The notes: generated by a model from the letters alone, not told the origin. Counted from the stretch's first letter, positions 53,561 to 63,005 are shown. The stretch: 64,000 nucleotides of DNA from CALKYB01 sp964510575 (GCA_964510575.1 CAZECN010000007.1:33230-97229), one strand, 5' to 3'. Made by a program: numbers and translations.

Positions 53561-54664
53561 ATGCGAATAGCACACTTTATCGATACTAACGTTATGGGCG
53601 GGGCTGAGACCCTTATCTATAGGTTGTGTGAAGAAACTATTAAAAGAGGCGATGAACCTCTCCTAATACACTTCGACCACGATAAACTGGCCAAAGTAAC
53701 TGGAGAGCTAGGTGTCCCCGAAATCAGACTAGAGAAAGAACCTCTTTTCAAATCTACCTATAAACTTCCGCTATTCGCTTCCTACCTCAGAGGACTACTC
53801 AAGAAGGAAGGAGTTGATGTTCTACACTCTCATCTTTTTGGACCAGTCTGCGCTGGCGGCTTAACTGCACTAGCCAATAGCTCATTAAAAGGGATTGGAA
53901 CGCTACATGACGTGTACGTTCTCGAGGAGTCATGGACGCGTTGCAAAGCGTTGGGCTTAAGCTGCCAAGGTAGCAATAGACTAGTTACGGTAGCTAAGTT
54001 CATTGAAAACTATGTAAAAGAGAACGCGTTCCCTCCAATTCCTAATATTCTGACTATTCCAAATGGAACTGCCGAAGCTGAAGAATATACAAGAGAAGAG
54101 CTCCAAGCTTTGCGAAAAAGCTTTCAGTTCAAAGAAACAGATTTGGTGGTAATGACTGCTGGAAGACTAGTCGAGCTAAAGGGACACTGGAGACTTATCG
54201 AGGCCTGGAAAAAGCTCGTTGATTACCCTTCAATCAAGCTACTGATTTGTGGCGATGGGCCTTTAAGGTCATCCCTAGAACAAGCTGTAAAAGAGTCAGG
54301 ACTTGAAAGGCAAATAATATTCGCTGGCTTTAGAAAAGATATTAGCAAACTTTTATCAGCTTCTGACTGTTTCACTCTTTCCTCTGACACAGAGGGCTTA
54401 TCTTGCAGTATTACTGAAGCAATGATGCATGGGCTGCCCATTACCTGCACTGACGTCGGAGGGAACTCCGAGCTAGTAGAAAACAATTCGAACGGTTGGC
54501 TTTTTGATAAAGATCAACCGCAAGAACTGGCTGAGCAATTGCTAAAGCTCTTTAAAAAACCTTCCCTACTCGAAAATTTGGGTAATCACTCTAGAGAGCT
54601 GGCTGAGACAAAGTATTCGATGAAAGCGATGAGCGACGCTTACTGGGAGCTTTATAGTGAGTAA
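53561..54664 (+). CDS. Glycosyltransferase family 4
   Basis: A GT-B enzyme of 367 residues: GGAETLIYRL near the N-terminus (donor loop), AGRLVELKGHWRLIEAWKKL and SDTEGLSCSITEAMMHGLPITCTDVGGNSELVE with the EX7E pattern of GT4. It is probably involved in a surface polysaccharide or lipopolysaccharide. It starts 18 bases after the AsmA-like gene and overlaps the formyltransferase gene by 8 bases. Confidence 0.9.
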   Translation: MRIAHFIDTNVMGGAETLIYRLCEETIKRGDEPLLIHFDHDKLAKVTGELGVPEIRLEKEPLFKSTYKLPLFASYLRGLLKKEGVDVLHSHLFGPVCAGGLTALANSSLKGIGTLHDVYVLEESWTRCKALGLSCQGSNRLVTVAKFIENYVKENAFPPIPNILTIPNGTAEAEEYTREELQALRKSFQFKETDLVVMTAGRLVELKGHWRLIEAWKKLVDYPSIKLLICGDGPLRSSLEQAVKESGLERQIIFAGFRKDISKLLSASDCFTLSSDTEGLSCSITEAMMHGLPITCTDVGGNSELVENNSNGWLFDKDQPQELAEQLLKLFKKPSLLENLGNHSRELAETKYSMKAMSDAYWELYSE

Positions 54665-55442
54665 AACAAAAAAAATTAAGTTGGTATTAGTTACCCAGGT
54701 AAATTCACCAGAAACGCTCGAAGTATACAATCGCTTAAAAAAGGCTGAATGGGTTGAGTCTGTCCATGTGATCTTCCATCGACCGAGGAACTCCATTAAA
54801 AAGAGACTCAAGACTCAGCTAGCCTTCGTAAAAAGCAATGGACTCATCTGGATTCCATACCGAGCTTGGGTTTTCCTGAGAGATAATTTCATTGACAAGG
54901 CAACTAATGTCGATTCTGGGAAAGAACGATTACTAGATGGAGTTTCCGAAACCGACATAAGCTTTGTTCGATTAATCAACTCAAAAAAAACAGCCCAATT
55001 GGTAAAAGACCTTAATTGTGAACTTGGGGTTGTATTCGGCGCCAAGATATTAAAAGAAAGAATTTTCTCTGTTCCAAAGCTTGGGATGATAAATATCCAC
55101 CAAGGCTTAATTCCAGAGTATCGAGGAATGCCCCCTGCATTCTGGGAACTATACAATAATGAGAAAGAAACTGGTATTTCAATTCACAAGGTTGTTACGA
55201 AGTTAGATGCCGGTGAAGTTTATTTTCAAGGCGAGGTTCCAATTACTGACGAAGACAACTTATCGTCTCTAGAAACTAAACTGGACAGACTTTCCCTAGA
55301 CAACATTGTTGAGACTGCTAGGAAAGTTGTTTTTGGGGAACAAAAAGCTTTAGACCTGCCAGCTCCCAGCAAACCTCATTACTTGCGACCTACCGTTATG
55401 GAAAGGTGGAAAGTCGCCAAAAAAGGTCGCTGTCGTTGGTAG
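54657..55442 (+). CDS. Formyltransferase-family protein (sugar or amino-sugar type)
   Basis: It has the formyltransferase core: LGVVFGAKILKERI, NIHQGLIPEYRG with the catalytic Asn and His, and KLDAGEVYFQG with the catalytic Asp. It lacks the C-terminal tRNA-binding domain of methionyl-tRNA formyltransferase, and the N-terminus is a different Rossmann-like part. Coupled to a GT4 gene by an 8-base overlap (GTG start), it more likely formylates an amino sugar on a surface glycan; that is inferred from context. Confidence 0.8.
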   Translation: MSKTKKIKLVLVTQVNSPETLEVYNRLKKAEWVESVHVIFHRPRNSIKKRLKTQLAFVKSNGLIWIPYRAWVFLRDNFIDKATNVDSGKERLLDGVSETDISFVRLINSKKTAQLVKDLNCELGVVFGAKILKERIFSVPKLGMINIHQGLIPEYRGMPPAFWELYNNEKETGISIHKVVTKLDAGEVYFQGEVPITDEDNLSSLETKLDRLSLDNIVETARKVVFGEQKALDLPAPSKPHYLRPTVMERWKVAKKGRCRW

Positions 55443-55456
55443 AGAAAGAAGGGTTC

Positions 55457-56140
55457 TTACTTCGCTTCCAAAACTTGAACTATTCCGTCTTTTGCAACTA
55501 ACACTTCTTTGCTCAGTCCGACGAAAAGGCCGTTTTCTATAACACCTGTTAATGAGTTAATTTCTGATTCCAAGCTCGCATTCAAGGGTGAGAACTTTGC
55601 GTCGATAATAATATTGCCACTTTCAGTTCTGGCTGGCCCATAAGTTTCAGAGCTTTTTCTTACAGAAATTTCCCTGGCTCCCAAATTCAAAAGTTCTTTT
55701 TCAACGTAAGCTTTGGCTGAGGCTATACATTCAATTGGCAAATCAAACTTACTACCTAGCGTTTCAACCAACTTCTCTGCAGTCACAAGAACCACTATGC
55801 CACCGGCTCTCCTAGCGACTATCTTCTCTTTGGTATGGCACCCTCCCCCACCTTTGATCAGGTTCAGCTGTGGATCCACTTCATCGGCTCCATCAAAGGC
55901 CCAGTCGATTTTCACCTCTGTCTCTGGATCTAAGACTTCAATCCCGGCAGCTCGGGCTACATTAGCTGACCGCAAAGAAGTAGGCACTCCTTTGACCGTA
56001 ATACCCTCTGCTTTGATTCTCCTACCTATTTCCACTATTGCTAGCTCAGTAGTGGAGCCAGATCCCAGGCCAATAACCTGGCCATCTTTAACCCTGGTCG
56101 CTATTTCTTTTGCCAACAGCTCTTTCACTAGAATCTCCAA
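55457..56140 (-). CDS. rpiA: Ribose-5-phosphate isomerase A
   Basis: 227 residues: GLGSGSTTELAI (phosphate loop), DWAFDGADEVDPQLNLIKGGGGCHTKEKIVA (active-site Asp and Lys) and PIECIASAKAYVEKEL. It interconverts ribose 5-phosphate and ribulose 5-phosphate in the pentose phosphate pathway, giving the precursor for purines and histidine. It is transcribed alone, convergent with the formyltransferase gene. Confidence 0.95.
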   Translation of the reverse strand: MEILVKELLAKEIATRVKDGQVIGLGSGSTTELAIVEIGRRIKAEGITVKGVPTSLRSANVARAAGIEVLDPETEVKIDWAFDGADEVDPQLNLIKGGGGCHTKEKIVARRAGGIVVLVTAEKLVETLGSKFDLPIECIASAKAYVEKELLNLGAREISVRKSSETYGPARTESGNIIIDAKFSPLNASLESEINSLTGVIENGLFVGLSKEVLVAKDGIVQVLEAK

Positions 56141-56246
56141 TAGTTTGCCTAACTTGTTCGAGAGTTAACCTTTGCTTTTACCAAATGTCAAAAAAGCCTA
56201 CACTGGCTAGCTGAAACATACCGGTGGTAATTTACGACAGACTAGC

Positions 56247-58001
56247 ATGGGCTATAAACTCCGAGACTATCAACAGGAAGCGGTTGATCAAACCCTTCAA
56301 CACTTTCGAACGCAAAAGTCACCTGCTGTCATAGTCCTACCCACGGGAGCAGGCAAAAGCCTGATTGTAGCTGAGCTAGCTCGAGTCGCAAGAGGGAGAG
56401 TACTGGTCTTAGCCCATGTCAAAGAACTCGTTGAGCAGAACTGCGAAAAATATCAGTCCTTCGGCTTAGAGGCAGGAATATTCTCAGCTGGCCTTGGTAA
56501 GAAAGACTATAATAAAAAAGTAATCTTCGGCAGCATTCAATCGGTGGCTAGGGCTCCGAAACATTTCTTTGAAGACTTTTCACTTTTAATAATCGATGAG
56601 TGTCACCGAGTATCTATTGAGGGGGAAACTCAATATCAAGAGGTGATTGGCAAACTAGCCTCCGAGAATCCAGGGCTTTGTGTACTTGGACTTACGGCTA
56701 CTCCTTACAGACTGGGTTTAGGTTGGATTTACCAATATCACTACAAGGGCATACTCCGAACAGAGGAAAAGCGGCTATTTCACAGATGCATTTACGAAGT
56801 AACTATAAAGAATTTAATAGATCGCGAATTTTTAACCAGACCCATTAGAATAGATTCACCCGTTGCAGCTTACGATTTTTCAGATCTGGAACTAGATCCT
56901 GGTAGACAAAATTTCAGCACAAAAGAAATTGAAAAAATAATTAAAGAGCAAAAAAGAATTACTCCAGTAATAGTAAGCAATATCGTTGAAATAGCCGGTG
57001 ACCGAAAAGGAGTGCTAATTTTTACTGGCTCTGTAAAACATGCTGAAGAAGTTCTAAAACATTTACCAGAAGATCAATCCGCTCTAATACTGGGAGACAC
57101 CCCGGATGAAGTTCGAGATCAGATCATCGAAGACATTAGAAGTCAGAAACTAAAATATGTGGTTAACGTATCAGTATTAACTACTGGCTTCGATGCCCCT
57201 CATATTGACCTAATTGCTATAATGAGACCTACTGAATCAGTCAGCCTCTTCCAGCAAATCATTGGTAGAGGACTAAGACTCTTTCCCGGTAAATCTGACT
57301 GTCTGGTGCTGGACTACACTAACTCAGCTCATAATATCTTTGACCCAGAAATTGACGGACGTAAACCTCGAGAAGACTGTAGTCCAGTAGAAATTGAATG
57401 CCCTGACTGCGGTTTCTACAATGATTTTTGGGGAATTACTGACGATGAGGGTCAGGTCATCGAACACTTTGGACGAAAGTGCAGAGGAGCTTCCGAAGAT
57501 CCTAAGAATAAAAACATCAAGCCCTGTGGTTATAGATTCCGTTTTAAGATTTGCGACGATTGTGGGGCAGAGAATGACATCTCAGCCAGAGAATGTAATG
57601 GATGTGGCATTACGCTGGTGGATCCAGATACCAAGCTAAAACAAGCTAGGCTGATGAAAGACGCCCACGTCATGCAGCCAGACACTATGTATTTCGAAAA
57701 AACCGCTGACAAGAAAGGAAAGCCTCGCTTAGAGGTTAAATACTACGACCTAGATGGACAATTCCTTAGAGAATTTTTTTCCTTTCACTCAGATGACGAC
57801 ACCAAAAGATTCTACTATAACTTCGCCCGAATGCATACGAAAACACCCGGAAGAGCTTTGTCCTTTGGGTCAATTGAAGAAGTCATCGATAGACATAAAG
57901 AATTTCTAGTCCCAGCGTATGTCATAGCAAGAAAACAAAAGTATTTTTGGCGAGTGCAGGAAAAAATATTTTGGCACTCGACCAGAGCTGTCTTACCTTG
58001 A
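56247..58001 (+). CDS. radD: DEAD-box-like SF2 helicase RadD (YejH)
   Basis: A superfamily 2 ATPase: LRDYQQEAVDQTL at the N-terminus (Q motif), Walker A LPTGAGKSLIV, Walker B IIDECHRV, GLTATPYRLG and QQIIGRGLRLFPGK (motif VI). After the core lies a zinc-ribbon region with CPDCGFYNDFWG, CRGA and CDDCGAEND/CNGCG. This layout matches RadD, a DNA-repair factor that works with RecA. 584 residues agree with E. coli RadD (586). Confidence 0.9.
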   Translation: MGYKLRDYQQEAVDQTLQHFRTQKSPAVIVLPTGAGKSLIVAELARVARGRVLVLAHVKELVEQNCEKYQSFGLEAGIFSAGLGKKDYNKKVIFGSIQSVARAPKHFFEDFSLLIIDECHRVSIEGETQYQEVIGKLASENPGLCVLGLTATPYRLGLGWIYQYHYKGILRTEEKRLFHRCIYEVTIKNLIDREFLTRPIRIDSPVAAYDFSDLELDPGRQNFSTKEIEKIIKEQKRITPVIVSNIVEIAGDRKGVLIFTGSVKHAEEVLKHLPEDQSALILGDTPDEVRDQIIEDIRSQKLKYVVNVSVLTTGFDAPHIDLIAIMRPTESVSLFQQIIGRGLRLFPGKSDCLVLDYTNSAHNIFDPEIDGRKPREDCSPVEIECPDCGFYNDFWGITDDEGQVIEHFGRKCRGASEDPKNKNIKPCGYRFRFKICDDCGAENDISARECNGCGITLVDPDTKLKQARLMKDAHVMQPDTMYFEKTADKKGKPRLEVKYYDLDGQFLREFFSFHSDDDTKRFYYNFARMHTKTPGRALSFGSIEEVIDRHKEFLVPAYVIARKQKYFWRVQEKIFWHSTRAVLP

Positions 58002-58034
58002 ATTAATTAACAGAGGGTAAAATCCTAAGTTACT

Positions 58035-58313
58035 ATGGACGATAAATTAGAAAACGAAATTGGCTCAGCGAAGTGGAACGAGCTTGGACCTCAACTAGCC
58101 AAAGACTGTATTATAATTGTCTCTTCGCAGCTTTCATTATCTGAGGTTGCCAGTCAAATATCTGAGGACAATACTGAGACTGTGCAAGGTTGGATAGCAG
58201 AAGGAGTGATTTCAAAACCATCTGAAGAAGACATTCAACGATGGGGCAAGGAAAATCCTAAGTTTATCTGTATTATTGTTAAGCCTTTCCTCTTGGCTCA
58301 ACTTCCTAGCTAA
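58035..58313 (+). CDS. DUF2288-family small protein
   Basis: A 92-residue protein with the DUF2288 pattern: W.ELGPQLAKDCIIIVSSQLSL, EVASQISEDNTETVQGWIAEG and FICIIVKPFLLAQL at the end. The function of this family is unknown. It follows radD by 33 bases on the same strand and may be co-transcribed with it. Confidence 0.75.
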   Translation: MDDKLENEIGSAKWNELGPQLAKDCIIIVSSQLSLSEVASQISEDNTETVQGWIAEGVISKPSEEDIQRWGKENPKFICIIVKPFLLAQLPS

Positions 58314-58322
58314 ACGCCAAAC

Positions 58323-59327
58323 TTAAGAATTTGTTTTTTTACTTCTTTGACTTCCAGAAACTCTAAATCTTCCACTAGGATTGGGTTTATTCTTAGACCC
58401 TCGCGATTCTGCATGAGTAGGTTTAGAATTGCTATTGACCTTCTTGGCTCCAGAATTTTCGAATTTTGAAAGTGAGACCGTGCCTAAACCTTCTCTTCCA
58501 GTTGTAGGGCTGGAGAGAATATCCTTATCGGAGATGGCTGGAGCACTAAAAGCCAAAGAATCCTCTAAAACTGGTGATAGTCGAGACGCGAACGACTCAG
58601 GATCAAGAGTTGCAGGACCTTCAAATCCGACCAACCTTTTAATTTGCCCCTCGAGACTGCCTGGGTCTCGAACCAGGTAGGTTCCAGTATTAATGAAAGG
58701 ATCTAAACTCCAGTAATCCACTCCCATATCTTCTAGGTATCTTGTTCTCTCCAAAACAGTGAGGGAGTTCAGGGTTTGAACCACTTCCTTTGCTGCAGAT
58801 TTATCATCGCCACATCCCTTAATCAGAATTGAATTCACTGAGTTCCTTACAGCGACAAGTCGTTGCCAAATAAAATATTCAACTACAGCTTCTTTGGATG
58901 GAAGTTCAGATAGTTTCGAGTGAAAAACAATATTAGAAGATTCTGAGTAGTTTTTAACAAACAAACTAGCATAAGAGGAAAGCGTCGAAATTAGCTTACT
59001 TCTTTTTCTCGGGTTAGAAGACTCATTCGCCGTAAAAAGCAATGAGATTTCATCTCCATGAATATACGCAAAACAACCAACCACTGGTCCCATAGTTAAG
59101 CGGTGAGCTGCATCCACTAAAGCATTCTGGAACGAACTACAAAAAGGGTATTCGTTATCTTGAGAGTTCTCTACTACCCAATCTCCTACTCGATGGGCAT
59201 CAAGACGCAATATCATGTAGATATCTGGAAGCGTCGAGAAGTCATTGTTATTCTCATTGGCTGACAGACGTCGCTCAAAGTCGGACAGACTTCTCTCGGT
59301 CTTTTTAATTTTGTTACTGTTAGCCAT
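58323..59327 (-). CDS. Thg1-like (tRNA-His guanylyltransferase family) protein
   Basis: The N-terminal two thirds match the Thg1/TLP 3'-5' nucleotidyltransferase layout: LRLDAHRVGDWV (40-51; eukaryotic RLDGR with the metal-binding Asp, here Asp43), AYIHGDEISLLF (88-98; the AYTQSDEIS block, Asp92 and Glu93), RKRSKLISTLSSYAS and FHSKLSELPSKEAVVEYFIWQRLVAVRNS. The two catalytic Asp are kept, while the Gly of RLDG is Ala. The C-terminal 50 residues are basic and low-complexity. Bacterial members repair tRNA 5' ends. Identification by motif, without alignment. Confidence 0.7.
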   Translation of the reverse strand: MANSNKIKKTERSLSDFERRLSANENNNDFSTLPDIYMILRLDAHRVGDWVVENSQDNEYPFCSSFQNALVDAAHRLTMGPVVGCFAYIHGDEISLLFTANESSNPRKRSKLISTLSSYASLFVKNYSESSNIVFHSKLSELPSKEAVVEYFIWQRLVAVRNSVNSILIKGCGDDKSAAKEVVQTLNSLTVLERTRYLEDMGVDYWSLDPFINTGTYLVRDPGSLEGQIKRLVGFEGPATLDPESFASRLSPVLEDSLAFSAPAISDKDILSSPTTGREGLGTVSLSKFENSGAKKVNSNSKPTHAESRGSKNKPNPSGRFRVSGSQRSKKTNS

Positions 59328-59648
59328 AGAGCTAGGACCTTATTTTTAGAACAGAAGTTCTTTCTCAAATTAGCCGACAATCAAAAAAAAATGAGAAACC
59401 ACTCTTTAAGAGTTATTCGGACTTCTAAGCCTTTTCCCTTAATAAAATAGCTTAAAGTTCATATTAGCTACCTATGCCAAATAAAAAACAGACCCTCTGA
59501 CTCCGTCAAGACCACAAGGACCTTTAATTACTGACTATTTTCGGTGAAGTTGTAAATCAAACTCAAGTTTTACCTTATTTATGCCGTTTATACACTCGTG
59601 CTGTATGCGCGGGGAGCTACTCTCCATTGTCATCAAATCGGGTTTAAA
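59328..59648. other. Divergent intergenic region between Thg1-like and TadE-like genes
   Basis: About 320 bases without a convincing gene. A 13-base palindrome ACTCTTTAAGAGT (59401-59413) and a small AGAAC/GTTCT hairpin (59348-59361) are visible. An upstream extension of the TadE-like frame reaches a GTG at 59598 but codes residues unlike a pilin leader. Confidence 0.4.
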
Positions 59649-60296
59649 ATGCGGAAATCAATCAAAGACGAAAACGGAGCTATATTACTAGAATTTGCAA
59701 TGGTTTGGCCTGTTATGGCTTTGATCGTCTTCGCTGGAATTGAATATTCTAGATGTTTTCGAAATATGCAGATGGCTGCATCTTTAAGTAGAGAAGCCGC
59801 GAGCGTAGCTTACAGGGACTGCGGTTCAGACCTACAGGGCGACCGCAACCGCCTAGACACTTGTCTAAACTCTATACGACTTGAAATAGAAGCCTTAGCC
59901 GAAAATCTAAATGAAGGCTCAAAAATTGTTATCAGCGTTTACGGAAGAGACACTGGCAACCTTGATAGGTTAAGTATTAGCCCATCTTTAGGAAACGACG
60001 TAGGTCAACTAGAAGACGTGGGTGGTGGAGTTTTTCAACAGTATACAGACCATGACTCCGATGAGAACACTCCTCCCATTCTCAACGGGAGCGATCTAAA
60101 CAACCTATATTTTGACTACACTAGGTTTGGCCTAGCTGGCGGACAAATTACTGGAAATATTGATAATGGCAATTTAGCTGGTCATCGAAGAATAGTAATT
60201 GCTGAAGCTTGGGTGCCATTCCAACCACTACTTCCTGGCTACTCTGCAATTACTGACTTTCTATCAGACAACTTTTACGACTCTACAGTCCTGTAG
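59649..60296 (+). CDS. TadE-like pilus assembly protein
   Basis: From the ATG at 59649: a short basic start (RKSIKDENG), then AILLEFAMVWPVMALIVFAGIEYSR, the TadE/pseudopilin segment with the Glu after the cleavage-like site and a single TM helix. A soluble domain of about 170 residues follows. TadE-like minor pseudopilins act in Flp/Tad pilus systems. No other tad gene is in the window, so a role in a pilus is only inferred. Confidence 0.78.
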   Translation: MRKSIKDENGAILLEFAMVWPVMALIVFAGIEYSRCFRNMQMAASLSREAASVAYRDCGSDLQGDRNRLDTCLNSIRLEIEALAENLNEGSKIVISVYGRDTGNLDRLSISPSLGNDVGQLEDVGGGVFQQYTDHDSDENTPPILNGSDLNNLYFDYTRFGLAGGQITGNIDNGNLAGHRRIVIAEAWVPFQPLLPGYSAITDFLSDNFYDSTVL

Positions 60297-60315
60297 GTAT
60301 AGAATAAGCAAACAC

Positions 60316-60606
60316 TTAAAGAAGTCCTAAGTGCGCTTTTAAATCATCGGAAGGCTCCCAAGGCGGCTGAAAAGTTATCTCCACCTTAGTCTCATCAACT
60401 CCCTCAACTGCTTCAGTCTTAGTCTTAACTTGATCTACCAGCATAGGGCCAGCCGGACAGGCCGCAGAGGTAAAAGTCATCGTCACTGTGCAAACTTTCT
60501 CTTCGACCTCGATATCGTAAATCAACCCGAGCGTCCAAATATCAATGAACAAGTCAGGGTCAATAATTTCCTTAATTGCCGCAACTAGATCATCCTTGCT
60601 GGCCAT
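60316..60606 (-). CDS. DUF59/MIP18-family (SufT/PaaD-like) protein
   Basis: A 96-residue protein with the DUF59 pattern: IKEIIDPDLFIDIWTLGLIYDIEVEE and the Cys-bearing MTFTSAACPAGPML, ending in EITFQPPWEP. Such proteins help to load iron-sulfur clusters onto target proteins. It stands alone between the TadE-like gene and the divergent acyl-CoA dehydrogenase gene, without suf genes nearby. Confidence 0.9.
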   Translation of the reverse strand: MASKDDLVAAIKEIIDPDLFIDIWTLGLIYDIEVEEKVCTVTMTFTSAACPAGPMLVDQVKTKTEAVEGVDETKVEITFQPPWEPSDDLKAHLGLL

Positions 60607-60707
60607 AACTCTCTCCTTACAATAGACTAAATAAAAGCGTTTAGGGGTGAGACCATATCTCTGACCACCACGATAATCAACACAACTAAGAAATCTATTA
60701 TTATCAA

Positions 60708-61853
60708 ATGGCTTATTACAACGAAGAAGAGAAAATTTTTCAAAGAAGTATTTCTAAGTTTCTGGAACAGCAGGTACTTGGAAATGTAGACGAATGGGAA
60801 GAAAATCATCACTTTCCAGATGAAATTTTTCCAAAGCTCGGAGCCCAAGGTTTTCTTGGCGTACTAATCGATGAAGAGTATGGAGGAGCAGGTGGGAACC
60901 TGAGGTTGGCTTCTGCTTGGTGTGAGGAATTCGGAAAAACACCGTCTATTGGCTTCACTACTGCAGTAAACATGCACTCGCTCGTTATTTTACCCGCAAT
61001 TCAAAGATACGGATCTAAACAGCAAAAATCTCGTTGGCTACCCGGAGGAGTAGAGGGAAATATTATCGGAGCCTACGCTTTTACTGAACCTGATGCTGGC
61101 AGTGATTTAACAAGGATTAGAACTAAAGCAGAGAAAACTGCCGATGGCTGGAAACTTAACGGCTCAAAAATTTTCATCACCAATGGAGCTAGAGCTGACT
61201 TTGTAATTGTTTTAGCTAAAACAGATCCTGATGCAGGTTACAATGGTTATAGTTCCTTTATCGTTGACACCTCCTTGCCTGGATTCTCCGTGAGCAGAAA
61301 GCTGGACAAGATGGGTTGGCATTCCTCTGACACTGCAGAGCTAAGTTTCTCTGAAATGCATTTACCTGATGAAGCCTTGCTTGGGAAAGTTGGCCAAGGT
61401 TGGTACCAGTCGATGTCCTCCCTTGAGTGGGAGAGAATCATGCTCAGCCTCAATTCGTTGGCCGGTGCTAGACAGTGTCTTAAAGAAACAGTTACTTACG
61501 TCAATGAAAGATCTATGTTCGGCCAAACTCTGTCTAGCTTTGACTTAACTAAAGAATACCTTGCAGAGGCTTGGACTGACTTAAATCTTTGTGAGGCTAG
61601 CTGTCATAGATCTCTCAACCTGCTTCTGAAAGGAAAAGATTGTCGTACTGAAACCAGCCTAACCAAACTTTATGTTTGTGAACGAGCAATAGAAATTTCC
61701 GACCGTTGTCTTCAACTTCATGGTGGTTACGGATATACGACGGAATTTGGTCCCGAGAGATGGCTAAGAGACCTAAGGCTAAACACCATTGGCGGAGGTA
61801 CTAGCGAAATAATGGCGAGAATTGCTGGCAAAGGGCTATTCTCCTCGACCTGA
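60708..61853 (+). CDS. Acyl-CoA dehydrogenase
   Basis: An FAD enzyme of 381 residues: YAFTEPDAGSDLTRIRTKAEK, GWKLNGSKIFITNGARADF and the C-terminal LQLHGGYGYTTEFGPERWLRDLRLNTIGGGTSEIM. The usual catalytic Glu of the short/medium-chain type sits in this last block. It catalyses the first oxidation of fatty-acyl or branched-chain acyl-CoA. No electron-transfer flavoprotein genes are nearby. Confidence 0.93.
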   Translation: MAYYNEEEKIFQRSISKFLEQQVLGNVDEWEENHHFPDEIFPKLGAQGFLGVLIDEEYGGAGGNLRLASAWCEEFGKTPSIGFTTAVNMHSLVILPAIQRYGSKQQKSRWLPGGVEGNIIGAYAFTEPDAGSDLTRIRTKAEKTADGWKLNGSKIFITNGARADFVIVLAKTDPDAGYNGYSSFIVDTSLPGFSVSRKLDKMGWHSSDTAELSFSEMHLPDEALLGKVGQGWYQSMSSLEWERIMLSLNSLAGARQCLKETVTYVNERSMFGQTLSSFDLTKEYLAEAWTDLNLCEASCHRSLNLLLKGKDCRTETSLTKLYVCERAIEISDRCLQLHGGYGYTTEFGPERWLRDLRLNTIGGGTSEIMARIAGKGLFSST

Positions 61854-61928
61854 GTTACGCGGTAAAAGCCTTTTCCAAACTATCAACATTTTTTCAACAG
61901 CACCTCTTTTACAAGTTTCTGGCTTTAA

Positions 61929-62113
61929 CCTAGCTTGAAAGACTAACGATCTTTTTCAGCTAGGGTGGGGTAATATTAATTGCCCGCATTGCCGGTCAAC
62001 ATTGACCTGCTGTGCGGGGAGTATTTGTTTAAAGGTTTTTTTCGTCCTCAGAAATATCGCTAACTAGCGTGGAAGTATCGCCTCGAAATCCTTTTTGGGT
62101 TTTGGAGGCGGTA
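61929..62113 (+). ncRNA. Structured leader with four consecutive hairpins
   Basis: Within 185 bases: H1 CCTAGCT (61929-61935)/AGCTAGG (61958-61964) with inner AAAGA/TCTTT; H2 CCCGCA (61983-61988)/TGCGGG (62013-62018) with inner GGTCAA/TTGACC; H3 CGCT (62058-62061)/AGCG (62066-62069); H4 TATCGCCTC (62076-62084)/GAGGCGGTA (62105-62113) with inner AATCC/GGGTT. A T-rich stretch separates H2 from H3. It ends 28 bases before the next start codon. Not a class I recognise; it could be a riboswitch-like leader or a small RNA. Confidence 0.5.
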
Positions 62114-62141
62114 TTTCAACCAACCAACCTGGGGAACTACA

Positions 62142-62942
62142 ATGCAATTTGGACCTATCAACACAAATCGAATCGAAGAACTGCGATGTAATGATAACCT
62201 TTCATTCGCCGGGGAATGGATGAAATGGTTATTCGTTAACGCAATACTGGGGGTCATCGGAGTAAAGAAAAGAATACTCAAGATGCCTTTCACGTCTTCT
62301 GATTCCCATTTAACAAGCCTTTCTGGAGAATTTTTATTCGACAAGCCCGGCATACCTGGCAAAAGCTATTCGGTTACATGGGACACTGAACCCACAGAAG
62401 GACAAAATCAACCTTCTCAGTTTTCTATTTTAAGTGACAAGGAAACAATTGCTTCCTTTAGTAAACTTTATATCAACCGTGAAACTTTGCCCCCTGAAGA
62501 CCTTCCAATTGAGGTTCAAAAACTCAGCCCCTGGATTCCAAGAAAACCCTGGACCAAAGAGGATACTCCTGAGCTTTTACGCCGAATGATGGAGCATTCT
62601 CTAGATATAGCTAGGGCATTGGCTGGAGACATTGACAGAGAAAAAGACTGCTTCGCCGCATGGGCTTATTTAGTTAACTTTGGAAGCTTCTGGTACCAGG
62701 AACCTAAAGAGTCAGCGACATGGTTTCGTTATCAAGTCTTGGCGAACGAAGAAGGAACAGGGTCTTCACGCTATTTCCAGATTAGATTTTTCGCAACTTG
62801 GGATGAACTAAGTGATGACGGTAAAAGCTCAACCCCAGATAGCAGATTATGTGCGGTTTACAACATCTTAACGGTCCGCAGATCTCAAGATGGTAACACC
62901 GTGAATGCTGACGGAACTATTAAGCCACAAAAGCAAGCTTAA
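62142..62942 (+). CDS. Unknown protein behind a structured leader
   Basis: I recognise no family. The 266 residues include one moderately hydrophobic stretch (WMKWLFVNAILGVIGV, about 26-41), a mixed middle, an aromatic-rich segment (AAWAYLVNFGSFWYQEPKESATWFRYQVL, about 173-201) and a polar C-terminus. GGGGA precedes the ATG. The clean frame and leader support a real gene. It is monocistronic and ends before a terminator-like hairpin shared with meaB. Confidence 0.65.
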   Translation: MQFGPINTNRIEELRCNDNLSFAGEWMKWLFVNAILGVIGVKKRILKMPFTSSDSHLTSLSGEFLFDKPGIPGKSYSVTWDTEPTEGQNQPSQFSILSDKETIASFSKLYINRETLPPEDLPIEVQKLSPWIPRKPWTKEDTPELLRRMMEHSLDIARALAGDIDREKDCFAAWAYLVNFGSFWYQEPKESATWFRYQVLANEEGTGSSRYFQIRFFATWDELSDDGKSSTPDSRLCAVYNILTVRRSQDGNTVNADGTIKPQKQA

Positions 62943-62961
62943 CTTTTCTTATTATAACTTT

Positions 62962-62995
62962 GGTGAGCTCAGGAGGTTAAAAAACAGAGCTCCCC
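62962..62995. terminator. Candidate terminator between the unknown gene and meaB
   Basis: GGTGAGCTC (62962-62970) pairs with GAGCTCCCC (62987-62995) apart from one mismatch, around a 16-base loop. It lies between convergent genes, and AT-rich sequence flanks it on both sides, so it may serve both strands. Confidence 0.5.
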
Positions 62996-63005
62996 AAATT
63001 TTAGT

